From assembly GCF_001761385.1 (NCBI RefSeq), contig NZ_CP017476.1:1043501-1107500 (forward strand): a stretch of DNA of 64,000 nucleotides, written 5' to 3'. Shown here in pieces: positions 55,053-63,149 of the stretch. Positions within the stretch are counted from its first letter, which is position 1. Each line of letters opens with the position of its first letter. The position numbers and the translations under genes were made by a program. This DNA is from Hydrogenophaga crassostreae. GTDB taxonomy: Bacteria > Pseudomonadota > Gammaproteobacteria > Burkholderiales > Burkholderiaceae_C. The notes under the pieces were generated by a model that worked only from the letters and a program-made list of their open reading frames with translations, had not been told where the DNA came from and did no database searches.

Positions 55053-56069
55053 ATGAAACTGGCGGTATTGGGCGCGGGTGCCTGGGGGACAGCCCTGGCT
55101 GTCAGCGCAGCCAAGGGCTCCCACGAGGTGAGCTTGTGGGCCCGCGACAGCAGGCAAGCGGCCCAGATGCAGGCGCAGCAGGTCAATCCGCGTTACCTGC
55201 CCGGCGTCGCTTTTCCTGAGGGCATCTCCCTGGAGAGCGGGCCGTTGAGCCCGGACCATGCGGCGCTGAAAGGCGCCGAACTGATCGTGGTTGCCACGCC
55301 CATGGCGGGATTGCGCGAGATGCTGGTGCAGCTTGCCGGCACGTCGGTGCCCGTGGCCTGGTTGTGCAAGGGCTTTGAAGCGCCCTTGACCAGCGCTGAA
55401 GCATCAATAGGCTTGTTGGGCCATGAAGTCTGCCGTGTGAGTGCCCCCAAGGTGAGGGCCGGCATCTTGAGTGGTCCCAGTTTTGCTCAGGAAGTGGCCA
55501 ACGGGCAGCCCACGGCGTTGGTTGCTGCCAGCGAGCATGCAGAAGTGCGCGAAGCCCTGGTGGCCGCATTTCACAGCCCCATGCTCCGGGTGTATGGCAA
55601 CGACGACATCGTGGGCGTCGAAGTGGGCGGGGCTGTTAAAAATGTCTTGGCTATCGCCACAGGCCTGTGCGATGGCTTGAACCTCGGCCTCAATGCCCGT
55701 GCCGCGCTGGTCACCCGTGGGCTGGCCGAGATGTCCCGCCTGGGGCTTGCTTTGGGTGCCAAAGCCGAAACGTTCATGGGCTTGTCGGGACTGGGTGATC
55801 TGGTGCTCACCGCCACTGGCGATCTGTCCCGCAACCGAAAGGTGGGTCAGTTGTTGGCCCAAGGTCTCAGTCTTGAGCAGGCGGTTGCCTCGCTCGGCCA
55901 TGTGGCCGAGGGCGTGTACAGCGCCAGGACGGTGGTCCAGCGCGCTCGGGTATCGGGCGTCGACATGCCCATCAGTGAGGCCGTGGTGGCCCTGCTGGAG
56001 GGTCAGACCCAGCCAGCGCAGGCTGTGGCTGCCTTGATGGGCCGGGACGCCAAGTCAGAATCCCATTAG
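55053..56069 (+). CDS. gpsA: Glycerol-3-phosphate dehydrogenase [NAD(P)+]
   Basis: A 338-aa enzyme that reduces dihydroxyacetone phosphate to sn-glycerol-3-phosphate for phospholipid synthesis. It has the nucleotide-binding loop LGAGAWGTALA, WLCKGFEAPLT, GPSFAQEVANGQPTAL, the catalytic Lys in VGGAVKNVLAIATG and GLSGLGDLVLTATGDLSRNR. The start ATG at 55053 gives the standard N-terminus MKLAVLGAG. It is convergent with panC; the 129-base gap shows only short GC palindromes. Confidence 0.97.
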   Translation: MKLAVLGAGAWGTALAVSAAKGSHEVSLWARDSRQAAQMQAQQVNPRYLPGVAFPEGISLESGPLSPDHAALKGAELIVVATPMAGLREMLVQLAGTSVPVAWLCKGFEAPLTSAEASIGLLGHEVCRVSAPKVRAGILSGPSFAQEVANGQPTALVAASEHAEVREALVAAFHSPMLRVYGNDDIVGVEVGGAVKNVLAIATGLCDGLNLGLNARAALVTRGLAEMSRLGLALGAKAETFMGLSGLGDLVLTATGDLSRNRKVGQLLAQGLSLEQAVASLGHVAEGVYSARTVVQRARVSGVDMPISEAVVALLEGQTQPAQAVAALMGRDAKSESH

Positions 56070-56198
56070 GTGAAATCCGGCAGGCCTGCAGGTGGCGTGG
56101 GCTGCCTCAGGCGTGAACGCCGTGGAACCTGCATCGTCATTGACCGGCGGGTCGGTCTTTCAGGCGTTCAGCCGATGCCGCTTCTGCCGCGCGAACGC

Positions 56199-57065
56199 CT
56201 AAATCTCAAAGTTGTCGATCAACCGCGTGCTTCCAAGACGGGCGGCGCCCAGAACGACCAAAGCCCCTGGTGCGACGGCGTCCGAAGCGAGGGGTGCTTG
56301 CAAGTCTGACCGGCGGCGAACGGTGAGGTAGTCGGGTTGCCAGCCGCGGGTGGCCAAGGCGTGCATGGCACGCGACTCCAGCGAGTGCAGTTTCTCCGGC
56401 AAAGCTTCGCCAGCGGCGAGTGCGTCGCGTGCCAGGCTGCGCAGGGCCATAGACAGCTGCACCGCTTCTGCCCGGTTGGCATCGCTCAGGTAGCTGTTGC
56501 GCGAACTCAAGGCAAGGTTGTCCGAGGCACGCTGAGTTTCGCCGGCAATGACGGTGATGGGCATGGCGTATTGCTGCACCATGCGTTTGATCACCATTTG
56601 TTGTTGGTAGTCCTTTTTGCCAAACAGCGCATAGCGCGGTCCCTTGGATTCGGAGAATACGCACTGAAACAGCTTCATCACCACGGTGCACACACCGATG
56701 AAAAAGCCGGGGCGGAAATGGCCTTCCAGAATGTCGCCAATGTCGCCAGGCGGGTGTACTTTGAACACCTGTGGCACGGGGTACAGTTCTTTCTCCAGCG
56801 GCGCAAAGACAATGTCACAACCGGCTTGCTCAAGCCGGTCACAGTCGGCTTGCAGAGTGCGCGGATACGACTCGAAATCCTCATTGGGAGCGAACTGCAG
56901 ACGGTTCACAAAGATGCTGGAGACGACCACATCGCCCAACGGTTTGGCAGCGCGCACCAGGTTCAGGTGGCCATCGTGCAAATTGCCCATGGTGGGCACA
57001 AATGCTGGCGAATTGAAAGGGCGCATCGCCGTGCGCAGGTCTTCGATGGTGTGGACGAGTTGCAT
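56199..57065 (-). CDS. panC: Pantothenate synthetase
   Basis: A 288-aa ligase joining pantoate and beta-alanine with ATP. It has the class I-like signatures VPTMGNLHDGHL, VSSIFVNRLQFAPNEDF, FGKKDYQQQMVIKRM and LSSRNSYLS. The frame is open to 57290 through repeat DNA; the ATG at 57065 gives the normal start MQLVHTIEDLR. It follows panB after a 115-base spacer that contains a dispersed repeat copy. Confidence 0.96.
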   Translation of the reverse strand: MQLVHTIEDLRTAMRPFNSPAFVPTMGNLHDGHLNLVRAAKPLGDVVVSSIFVNRLQFAPNEDFESYPRTLQADCDRLEQAGCDIVFAPLEKELYPVPQVFKVHPPGDIGDILEGHFRPGFFIGVCTVVMKLFQCVFSESKGPRYALFGKKDYQQQMVIKRMVQQYAMPITVIAGETQRASDNLALSSRNSYLSDANRAEAVQLSMALRSLARDALAAGEALPEKLHSLESRAMHALATRGWQPDYLTVRRRSDLQAPLASDAVAPGALVVLGAARLGSTRLIDNFEI

Positions 57066-57079
57066 AGGTGGGGAGCGAA

Positions 57080-57178
57080 GGTGGTCAATCAAGTGCGCAG
57101 CAGAACCGGCTTTACCGGGCTGCCGGCTGCCCCCTTGAGGGGGTGACGCACCGCAGTTGCGGCGCAGGGGTGGGTCAG
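57080..57178 (-). repeat. Dispersed intergenic repeat, copy 4 (panB-panC spacer)
   Basis: Shortly after the panB stop codon the transcribed strand reads CACCCCTGCGCCGC, then TGCGTCACCCCCTCAAGGGG, then CCCGGTAAAGCCGGTTCTG. It is the clearest copy of the element also found at 1445, 7030 and 13513. Confidence 0.75.
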
Positions 57179-57180
57179 GT

Positions 57181-58062
57181 TCACCAGGCGTGCAAAGCGT
57201 TGTCGGGGAAGCTGCCGTCTTTGACGGCCGCCACGTAAGCGGCCATGGCTTCACGCACGCTGTCTGCGCTTTCCATGAAGTTGCGCACAAACTTGGGGTT
57301 TTTGCCCAGATTGATACCCAGCATGTCGTGCATCACCAGCACCTGACCTGCCGTACCGCTGCCCGCGCCAATACCGATGGTGTGGCAGGTTTTGAGTTCT
57401 TTGGTGATGTCGGCAGACAGGTCGATGGGGACCATTTCCAGCACCAGCATCGACGCTCCGGCTTCCTGCAGTTCGATGGCATGGCGGCGCAGCTGCAAGG
57501 CGGCCGCATCGCCCCGGCCTTGAACCCGGTAGCCACCGAGTGCGTGCACCGTCTGGGGGGTCAGTCCCAGATGCGCGCACACGGGAATGCCGCGCTCGAC
57601 CAGGAAACGCACGGTGTCTGCCGTCCATCCGCCGCCTTCGAGCTTGACCATGTGCGCTCCTGCGCGCATCAGCACCGCTGCGCTGCGGAGGGCTTGCTCC
57701 TTGCTTTCGTGGTAGCTGCCAAAGGGCAGGTCACCGATCACCCAGGTGGTGGCCTGCACGCGCTGCAGACCGCGCACCACGCATTCGGTGTGGTACTGCA
57801 TCGTGTCCAGCGTGACGCCGACCGTGCTTGAGCGGCCTTGGCACACCATGCCCAGCGAGTCGCCGACCAAAATGCACTCCACTCCCGCCGCATCAGCGAC
57901 CGCAGCGAACGTGGCGTCATACGCGGTGAGCATGGTGATTTTTTCGCCGCGATCGCGCATTTCTTGCAGCCTGGGCAGGCTGACTGGCTTGCGCTGAGGC
58001 AGCGGCGAGGCAGAGGGAAGGGTGCCGTAGGGCGTGCCGGACGGGGTGTTGGCTGCTGTCAT
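57181..58062 (-). CDS. panB: 3-Methyl-2-oxobutanoate hydroxymethyltransferase
   Basis: A 293-aa TIM-barrel enzyme that makes ketopantoate from ketoisovalerate and methylene-tetrahydrofolate. ITMLTAYDATFA, ILVGDSLGMV (metal-binding Asp), VKLEGGGW, CAHLGLTPQ, LVLEMVP (catalytic Glu) and TIGIGAGSGTAGQVLVMHDMLG are all present. A 20-residue Ser/Pro-rich N-terminal extension precedes the core. It is divergent from nadC with 69 bases between. Confidence 0.97.
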   Translation of the reverse strand: MTAANTPSGTPYGTLPSASPLPQRKPVSLPRLQEMRDRGEKITMLTAYDATFAAVADAAGVECILVGDSLGMVCQGRSSTVGVTLDTMQYHTECVVRGLQRVQATTWVIGDLPFGSYHESKEQALRSAAVLMRAGAHMVKLEGGGWTADTVRFLVERGIPVCAHLGLTPQTVHALGGYRVQGRGDAAALQLRRHAIELQEAGASMLVLEMVPIDLSADITKELKTCHTIGIGAGSGTAGQVLVMHDMLGINLGKNPKFVRNFMESADSVREAMAAYVAAVKDGSFPDNALHAW

Positions 58063-58131
58063 ATTGAGTGCTCCTCGGTTTTCGGCTTTGGATGCAGGGC
58101 ACTATATTCGATCCCGTTATGCTTGGCGCCT

Positions 58132-58995
58132 ATGAAACACCTCTCAGAATTTTCTGCGCTTGATATTTCGGAACTGGCGCGCGCCGATGTGGCCCGTGCT
58201 CTGGCCGAAGACGTGGGTGAGGGAGACCTCACGGCGGCCCTTGTAGATGCCGGGCGCAGCGCCAAAGCGCGCATTCTGGCGCGAGAGTCGGCGGTGATCT
58301 CTGGTGTGCCCTGGGTTGAAGCAGCGGTGCTGTCTTGTGACCCGTCGGCCCGAATCACCTGGTGCGTGGGCGAGGGTCAGCGCTGCGAGGCGAATCAGGT
58401 CGTGGTTGAGTTCGAGGGCAATGCCCAGGCTTTGCTCACGGCGGAGCGAACCGCGCTGAACTTCCTGCAGATGATGTCGGCCGTAGCGACAAAAACGGCG
58501 GTGTTTGTGGCGGCGGTCGATGGCACCAAAGCGCATATCGTTGACACACGAAAAACGCTGCCTGGCTTGCGTATGGCGCAAAAAGTGGCCGTGAAGGTGG
58601 GTGGCGGCGTGAACCACCGCATCGGCCTGTACGACGCGGTTTTGATCAAAGAGAATCACATCGCCGCTGCGGGGGGTGTTCCCGCCGTGCTCAAGCGCGT
58701 GGCCGAAACCGCGCCACAGGCCCGCTTTGTGGAAATTGAGGTTGAAACGCTGGAACAGCTCGACGAAGCCTTGGCCAGTGGCGCCAGAATGGTGTTGCTG
58801 GACAACATGGATGTGCCCACACTGAAAGAGGCGGTGCGCCGCAACGCCGGGCGTGCCATTCTGGAGGTATCGGGTGGCGTGAGTCTGGAGACTGTGCGCG
58901 CGCTGGCTGAAACGGGCGTGGACCGCATTTCCATCGGCGCTTTGACCAAAGATGTGAAAGCGGTCGATTTTTCGATGCGTTTCGACGCCTTTTAA
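58132..58995 (+). CDS. nadC: Nicotinate-nucleotide pyrophosphorylase (carboxylating)
   Basis: A 287-aa quinolinate phosphoribosyltransferase that makes NaMN from quinolinate and PRPP. EDVGEGDLTAALV, ERTALNFLQMMSAVATKT, DTRKTLPGLRMAQKVAVKVGG, HRIGLYDAVLIKENH and the C-terminal GVDRISIGALTKD are the family signatures. The start MKHLSEF at 58132 is chosen over the long upstream open frame that overlaps panB. TATATT at about 58102 may be its -10 box. nadA follows 31 bases later, so the two catalyse successive steps from one transcript. Confidence 0.95.
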   Translation: MKHLSEFSALDISELARADVARALAEDVGEGDLTAALVDAGRSAKARILARESAVISGVPWVEAAVLSCDPSARITWCVGEGQRCEANQVVVEFEGNAQALLTAERTALNFLQMMSAVATKTAVFVAAVDGTKAHIVDTRKTLPGLRMAQKVAVKVGGGVNHRIGLYDAVLIKENHIAAAGGVPAVLKRVAETAPQARFVEIEVETLEQLDEALASGARMVLLDNMDVPTLKEAVRRNAGRAILEVSGGVSLETVRALAETGVDRISIGALTKDVKAVDFSMRFDAF

Positions 58996-59026
58996 ACACT
59001 TGACGGCACTGAAAGGAGTCCCCGCT

Positions 59027-60142
59027 ATGAACACCTCCGCAAACGACAGCACTGTGATTGACGTGGAGTACGAGCAGCCTGCCTGCCCGACGAAGCACGC
59101 CTGGGCGCGCGTACCGGTGGAGCCTGGCCCCAAACAGCGTGCCGAGCTGAAAGAGCGCATTCGCCAGTTGCTCAAAGAGCGCAACGCGGTGATGGTGTCG
59201 CATTACTACGTGCATCCCGATCTGCAAGATCTGGCTATTGAAACCGGTGGCATCGTGAGCGATTCACTGGAAATGGCGCGCTTTGGCCGCGATCATTCGG
59301 CACAGACGCTCGTGGTTTCGGGTGTGAAGTTCATGGGCGAAACGGCCAAGATTTTGAGCCCCGAGAAGACGATTCTCATGCCGGATCTGGACGCGAACTG
59401 CTCTCTCGATCTGGGTTGCCCCATCGATGAATTCAGCGCGTTTTGTGACCAGCATCCCGACCGCACGGTGGTCGTTTATGCCAACACCAGCGCGGCCGTG
59501 AAGGCCCGTTCCGATTGGTTGGTGACCAGTTCGTGCGCGCTTGATATCGTGAGCGCGCTCAAGGCAAGGGGCCACAAGATCCTGTGGGCGCCCGACCGCC
59601 ATCTGGGCGGCTACATCCAGCGCGAGACCGGGGCCGACATGCTGATGTGGGGCGGGGCCTGCATCGTTCACGACGAGTTCAAGGCGTTCGAACTGGAGGC
59701 GCTCAAGAAGGAGCATCCAAAAGCGAAGGTTTTGGTGCATCCCGAAAGCCCTGCCGATGTGATCCAGCTGGCCGATGCCGTCGGCTCCACCTCGGCCATC
59801 TTGAAAGCCGCCCGCGAACTGGACGCCCAGGAATTCATCGTCGCCACCGACAACGGCATGATGCACATGCTGCGCCAACAAAACCCCGGCAAGGTGTTCA
59901 TTGAAGCCCCCACAGCGGGCAACAGCGCCACTTGCAAGAGCTGTGCGCATTGCCCATGGATGGCCATGAACGGTTTGGCGGGCGTGGCACAGGTGCTGGA
60001 GAAAAACCTGAACCAGATTCATGTGGACCCGGTCTTGATCCCTCGCGCGTTGCAGCCCATCGACCGCATGTTGGCCTTCACCGCAGCCCAGCGCGGCGGT
60101 CGGGACCCTGGCGCGCTGGTACCCAACATCGGCGCTGCCTGA
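59027..60142 (+). CDS. nadA: Quinolinate synthase A
   Basis: A 371-aa [4Fe-4S] enzyme that condenses iminoaspartate with dihydroxyacetone phosphate. Cluster cysteines appear in DANCSLDLGCP, in VTSSCALDI or ACIVHDE, and in the C-terminal CKSCAHCPWMAMN; VMVSHYYVHPDLQDLA and MGETAKIL are typical. GAAAGGAG lies eight bases before the ATG. It is followed by a strong shared terminator. nadB is not in the window. Confidence 0.96.
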   Translation: MNTSANDSTVIDVEYEQPACPTKHAWARVPVEPGPKQRAELKERIRQLLKERNAVMVSHYYVHPDLQDLAIETGGIVSDSLEMARFGRDHSAQTLVVSGVKFMGETAKILSPEKTILMPDLDANCSLDLGCPIDEFSAFCDQHPDRTVVVYANTSAAVKARSDWLVTSSCALDIVSALKARGHKILWAPDRHLGGYIQRETGADMLMWGGACIVHDEFKAFELEALKKEHPKAKVLVHPESPADVIQLADAVGSTSAILKAARELDAQEFIVATDNGMMHMLRQQNPGKVFIEAPTAGNSATCKSCAHCPWMAMNGLAGVAQVLEKNLNQIHVDPVLIPRALQPIDRMLAFTAAQRGGRDPGALVPNIGAA

Positions 60143-60172
60143 TTCGGGCTGCCGATCCGCAGACGCAAAAAA

Positions 60173-60195
60173 GCCCGCAACAGCGGGCCTTTTTT
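60173..60195. terminator. Bidirectional terminator between nadA and rpoZ
   Basis: GCCCGC (60173-60178)-AACA-GCGGGC (60183-60188), flanked by six A on the left and CTTTTTT on the right, so it can end the nadA transcript on the plus strand and the rpoZ transcript on the minus strand. Confidence 0.92.
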
Positions 60196-60216
60196 GTGGG
60201 CAGACCGATCAGACGA

Positions 60217-60420
60217 TCAGAGCGGCACTTTTTTGAGCATTTCGATGCCGACTTTGCCTTCAGCGATTTCGCGCAAAGCGGTCACACCCGGCTTGTTCTT
60301 GCTTTCGATCTTGGGTGCGTGGCCCTGGCTCAGCATACGAGCGCGGTAGGTTGCTGCCAGCACAAGCTGAAAGCGGTTGGGGATTTTTTCCAGGCAGTCT
60401 TCGACGGTAATGCGTGCCAT
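60217..60420 (-). CDS. rpoZ: RNA polymerase omega subunit
   Basis: A 67-aa omega subunit, MARITVEDCLEKIPNRFQLV, with the conserved AATYRARML, KNKPGVTALREIAEGKVG core. It helps assemble beta' and binds ppGpp in proteobacteria. The start at 60420 is the canonical one; the frame upstream to 60540 overlaps gmk. It is 25 bases after gmk, the usual gmk-rpoZ arrangement, and the spoT gene that often follows is replaced here by convergent nadA. Confidence 0.97.
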   Translation of the reverse strand: MARITVEDCLEKIPNRFQLVLAATYRARMLSQGHAPKIESKNKPGVTALREIAEGKVGIEMLKKVPL

Positions 60421-60445
60421 TTGAGGGCTCCAGGTAGCATTGAGT

Positions 60446-61090
60446 TCAGGGAATGTTGAGTGCCTTGAAGGTATCGCTGCGGGCGATACGCTGGGCGGCG
60501 AACTTGAGCCGCTGGGCATGGACGATGGCCTTGAGATCAAACAAGGCCCGCTCGAACAACTCGTTGATTATAACGAAATCAAACTCATGGGCGTGGGCCA
60601 TTTCGGCCGAAGCATTCTGAATGCGAACTTCGATCACTTCGGCTGTGTCTTCGGCCCGGCGCTCCAGTCGCGAGCGCAATTCCTCCCAGCTGGGCGGCAA
60701 AATGAAGACCAGCACGGCATTGGGGAAGATTCGTTTGACCTGGATCGCGCCCTGGAAGTCGATCTCCAGCACGACATCGGCACCCTGTGCCATGCGCTGT
60801 TCGATGGTGTGTTTGGAGGTGCCGTAACGGTTGCCGTGCACCTTGGCCCATTCAAGAAAGCCGTTCTGGATGACCATTTGGTCAAATGTTTCGTTGGACA
60901 CGAAGTAATACTCGCGGCCGTGAAGTTCCTGGCCACGGGGTGCACGGGTGGTGTGCGAAATAGAAGGTGCGACGCGGGTGTCGAGTTCCATCAAGGCCTT
61001 GACCAAGCTGGATTTTCCGGCCCCGCTGGGGGCTGCGACGACGAAGAGATTGCCGGGGTATTGCATATGGGGAGTCGATTCAGGGCTCAC
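60446..61090 (-). CDS. gmk: Guanylate kinase
   Basis: A 214-aa kinase that phosphorylates GMP to GDP. It has the P-loop APSGAGKSS, SISHTTRAPRGQELHGREYYFVS (GMP-binding), NRYGTSKHTIE and VLEIDFQGAIQVK. I keep the GTG start at 61090 (MSPESTPHMQY); an ATG at 61066 is in frame and would give a 206-aa protein. Neither has a clear ribosome binding site. It lies between yicC and rpoZ on the minus strand. Confidence 0.95.
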   Translation of the reverse strand: MSPESTPHMQYPGNLFVVAAPSGAGKSSLVKALMELDTRVAPSISHTTRAPRGQELHGREYYFVSNETFDQMVIQNGFLEWAKVHGNRYGTSKHTIEQRMAQGADVVLEIDFQGAIQVKRIFPNAVLVFILPPSWEELRSRLERRAEDTAEVIEVRIQNASAEMAHAHEFDFVIINELFERALFDLKAIVHAQRLKFAAQRIARSDTFKALNIP

Positions 61091-61150
61091 GCATGTGAGG
61101 AGAGGTCAGACCGCAGGGGCGCCCCATGGTAAAGCGTGGGAGGTTCAGGT

Positions 61151-62080
61151 TCATTCGATGTTCTGAACTTGTTCGCGCATCTGTTCGATGAGCACTTTCA
61201 TATCGACTGAAATACGGGTGAGTTCCAGGCTGGATGACTTGGATCCCAGCGTGTTGGCTTCCCGGTGCAGCTCCTGAATCAGGAAATCGAGCCGTTTGCC
61301 GACTTCTGCGCCCTTTTTCAACAAACGCTCGATTTCGACCAGGTGGGAGTCGAGACGGGTGAGCTCTTCCGCCACATCGATGCGGATGGCAAACGCTGTG
61401 GCCTCCGTCAAAGCACGGTCGCGGGCCATATCGCTGGTGATGGCATTGCCTGTGGCGCTGGCCGAGGCATTGAGCGCTTCGTTCCAGCGGTCGATGAAGC
61501 GTTGGCGCTGTTGCTCAACCAGCTTGGGAATGAGGGGTTGGGCGTCTTTTGCCAGGGTTCGTAGCTGTTTCAGGTGGTCCAGCAGCATGGTGGCTAGCCG
61601 CTGGCCCTCGCGCTCCCGGGCGGTCAGCAGTTGTTCAAGGCCCGATTTGGCCAAGTCGATCAGGCCGTCGTGCAGTTCACCCGGCTGGGATTGGGGGCGT
61701 CCGGTGAGCTGCAATACCTCAGCCACCGACAAGGGCGCTGCGTTGGGCAACCAGGCGCGCACGTTGTCTTGCAGCGACACCATTTTCTGGATATCGGCCA
61801 CGCTCGGCGCGCGTGGGCCGGTATCGGCACGGCCTTCAACCCAGGCCCGAACCTCAACCTTTCCCCGTTTGAGCCGAGAAATCAGTAGTTCGCGCAACGC
61901 GGGCTCCGTGCCGCGCAGGTCGTCGGGGAGCTTGAATGTGAGGTCAAGAAAGCGGCTGTTGACCGATCGAATTTCCAGTCCCAAGCCTGGTTTGGCATCT
62001 CGGGAGGGCTCACCTGCCGGCCCATTTTCGAGATTGCCAGACTGGGCTGAAGCGTAGCCGGTCATACTGTAAACTGCCAT
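61151..62080 (-). CDS. yicC: YicC-family endoribonuclease
   Basis: A 309-aa YicC/YloC protein. MAVYSMTGYASA at the start, LGLEIRSVNSRFLDLTFKLPDDLR, the long helical middle and the C-terminal EELTRLDSHLVEIERLLKKGAEVGKRLDFLIQELHREANTLGSKSS with ELTRISVDMKVLIEQMREQVQN are diagnostic. A family member in E. coli is reported to cleave small RNA. There is a short insertion after residue 15 (QSGNLENGPAGEPSRDAK). It starts 61 bases from the divergent kinase gene. Confidence 0.95.
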   Translation of the reverse strand: MAVYSMTGYASAQSGNLENGPAGEPSRDAKPGLGLEIRSVNSRFLDLTFKLPDDLRGTEPALRELLISRLKRGKVEVRAWVEGRADTGPRAPSVADIQKMVSLQDNVRAWLPNAAPLSVAEVLQLTGRPQSQPGELHDGLIDLAKSGLEQLLTAREREGQRLATMLLDHLKQLRTLAKDAQPLIPKLVEQQRQRFIDRWNEALNASASATGNAITSDMARDRALTEATAFAIRIDVAEELTRLDSHLVEIERLLKKGAEVGKRLDFLIQELHREANTLGSKSSSLELTRISVDMKVLIEQMREQVQNIE

Positions 62081-62141
62081 CGAGATGTGTCCCATCAGTT
62101 GGAGTGGGCCAAAACGAGGCGTTCCGGAACCCATCCGAATT

Positions 62142-63149
62142 ATGTCAAAGGTCAAACCCGCCCCGCTGCCACCCGATACTGTGATCGGTGGCTATCGCAT
62201 CGTGCGCAAAGTTGCTGCCGGTGGTTTTGGTGTTGTTTACCTCGCGGTGGACACCGAAGGCCAGCAGGTGGCTGTCAAGGAATACCTGCCTTCATCGCTG
62301 GCCAGCCGCGGTCCGGGCGAACTGCTTCCGCAGGTTCAGCCAGAGAAGCTGTCGTTGTACCGCCTTGGTTTGAAGAGTTTTTTCGAAGAAGGCCGGGCGC
62401 TGGCCCAGATTTCGCATGCTTCGGTGGTGAGTGTGCTCAACTTCTTCCGCGAAAACGAAACCGTTTACATGGTGATGAACTACCTGGAAGGTTCGTCCTT
62501 GCAGGAATTCATCATCACAGCGCGGGATCTCAAGAAACAGAAGGTATTTCGCGAGTCCACCATTCGCTCGCTGTATGACGAAGTTTTGCGGGGTTTGCGC
62601 ATCGTGCACCAGCACAAGATGTTGCACCTCGACATCAAGCCCGCCAATATCTTCGTCACCGACGACAACCGCGCCGTGCTGATCGACTTTGGGGCCGCAC
62701 GCGAAGTGCTGAGCAAAGAGGGCAACTTCATTCGTCCGATGTACACGCCCGGATTTGCCGCGCCCGAAATGTACCGGCGCGATTCAAGCATGGGGCCGTG
62801 GACCGATATTTACGCCGTTGGCGCATGCATTTACGCCAGCATGCAGGGCTATCCGCCAAACGATGCGCCGCAGCGCCTGGAAAAAGACCGTTTGTCGCTT
62901 GCGCTGTCGCGTTTGCGCGGTGTGTACTCCGACAACCTGATTGAGGTGGTGGAATGGTGCATGTCGCTTGACCCCTTGTCTCGTCCCCAGTCTGTGTTTG
63001 CGCTTCAAAAGGAGCTCAGCCGGGAAACCGAGCGCAGCTACACCAAGCTCACGGTGGCCGAAAAAATGCGTTTGCAGTTTGACAATATCGTCTCTGAGAA
63101 CAAGAAGCCGGGCCGGCGATCCACCGCCCCAGCCACGAAGTTGCGATGA
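62142..63149 (+). CDS. Hanks-type serine/threonine protein kinase
   Basis: A 335-aa soluble eukaryote-like kinase: glycine loop VAAGGFGVVYLAV, catalytic Lys in VAVKEYLPS, catalytic loop LHLDIKPANIFV (HLD in place of HRD, so an RD-minus type), LIDFGAAREV and FAAPEMYRR. There is no transmembrane helix or sensor domain, only a basic C-terminal tail (KKPGRRSTAPATKLR). The start at 62142 follows homology. Its stop overlaps the start of the PP2C gene (ATGA), so kinase and phosphatase are made together. Confidence 0.93.
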   Translation: MSKVKPAPLPPDTVIGGYRIVRKVAAGGFGVVYLAVDTEGQQVAVKEYLPSSLASRGPGELLPQVQPEKLSLYRLGLKSFFEEGRALAQISHASVVSVLNFFRENETVYMVMNYLEGSSLQEFIITARDLKKQKVFRESTIRSLYDEVLRGLRIVHQHKMLHLDIKPANIFVTDDNRAVLIDFGAAREVLSKEGNFIRPMYTPGFAAPEMYRRDSSMGPWTDIYAVGACIYASMQGYPPNDAPQRLEKDRLSLALSRLRGVYSDNLIEVVEWCMSLDPLSRPQSVFALQKELSRETERSYTKLTVAEKMRLQFDNIVSENKKPGRRSTAPATKLR

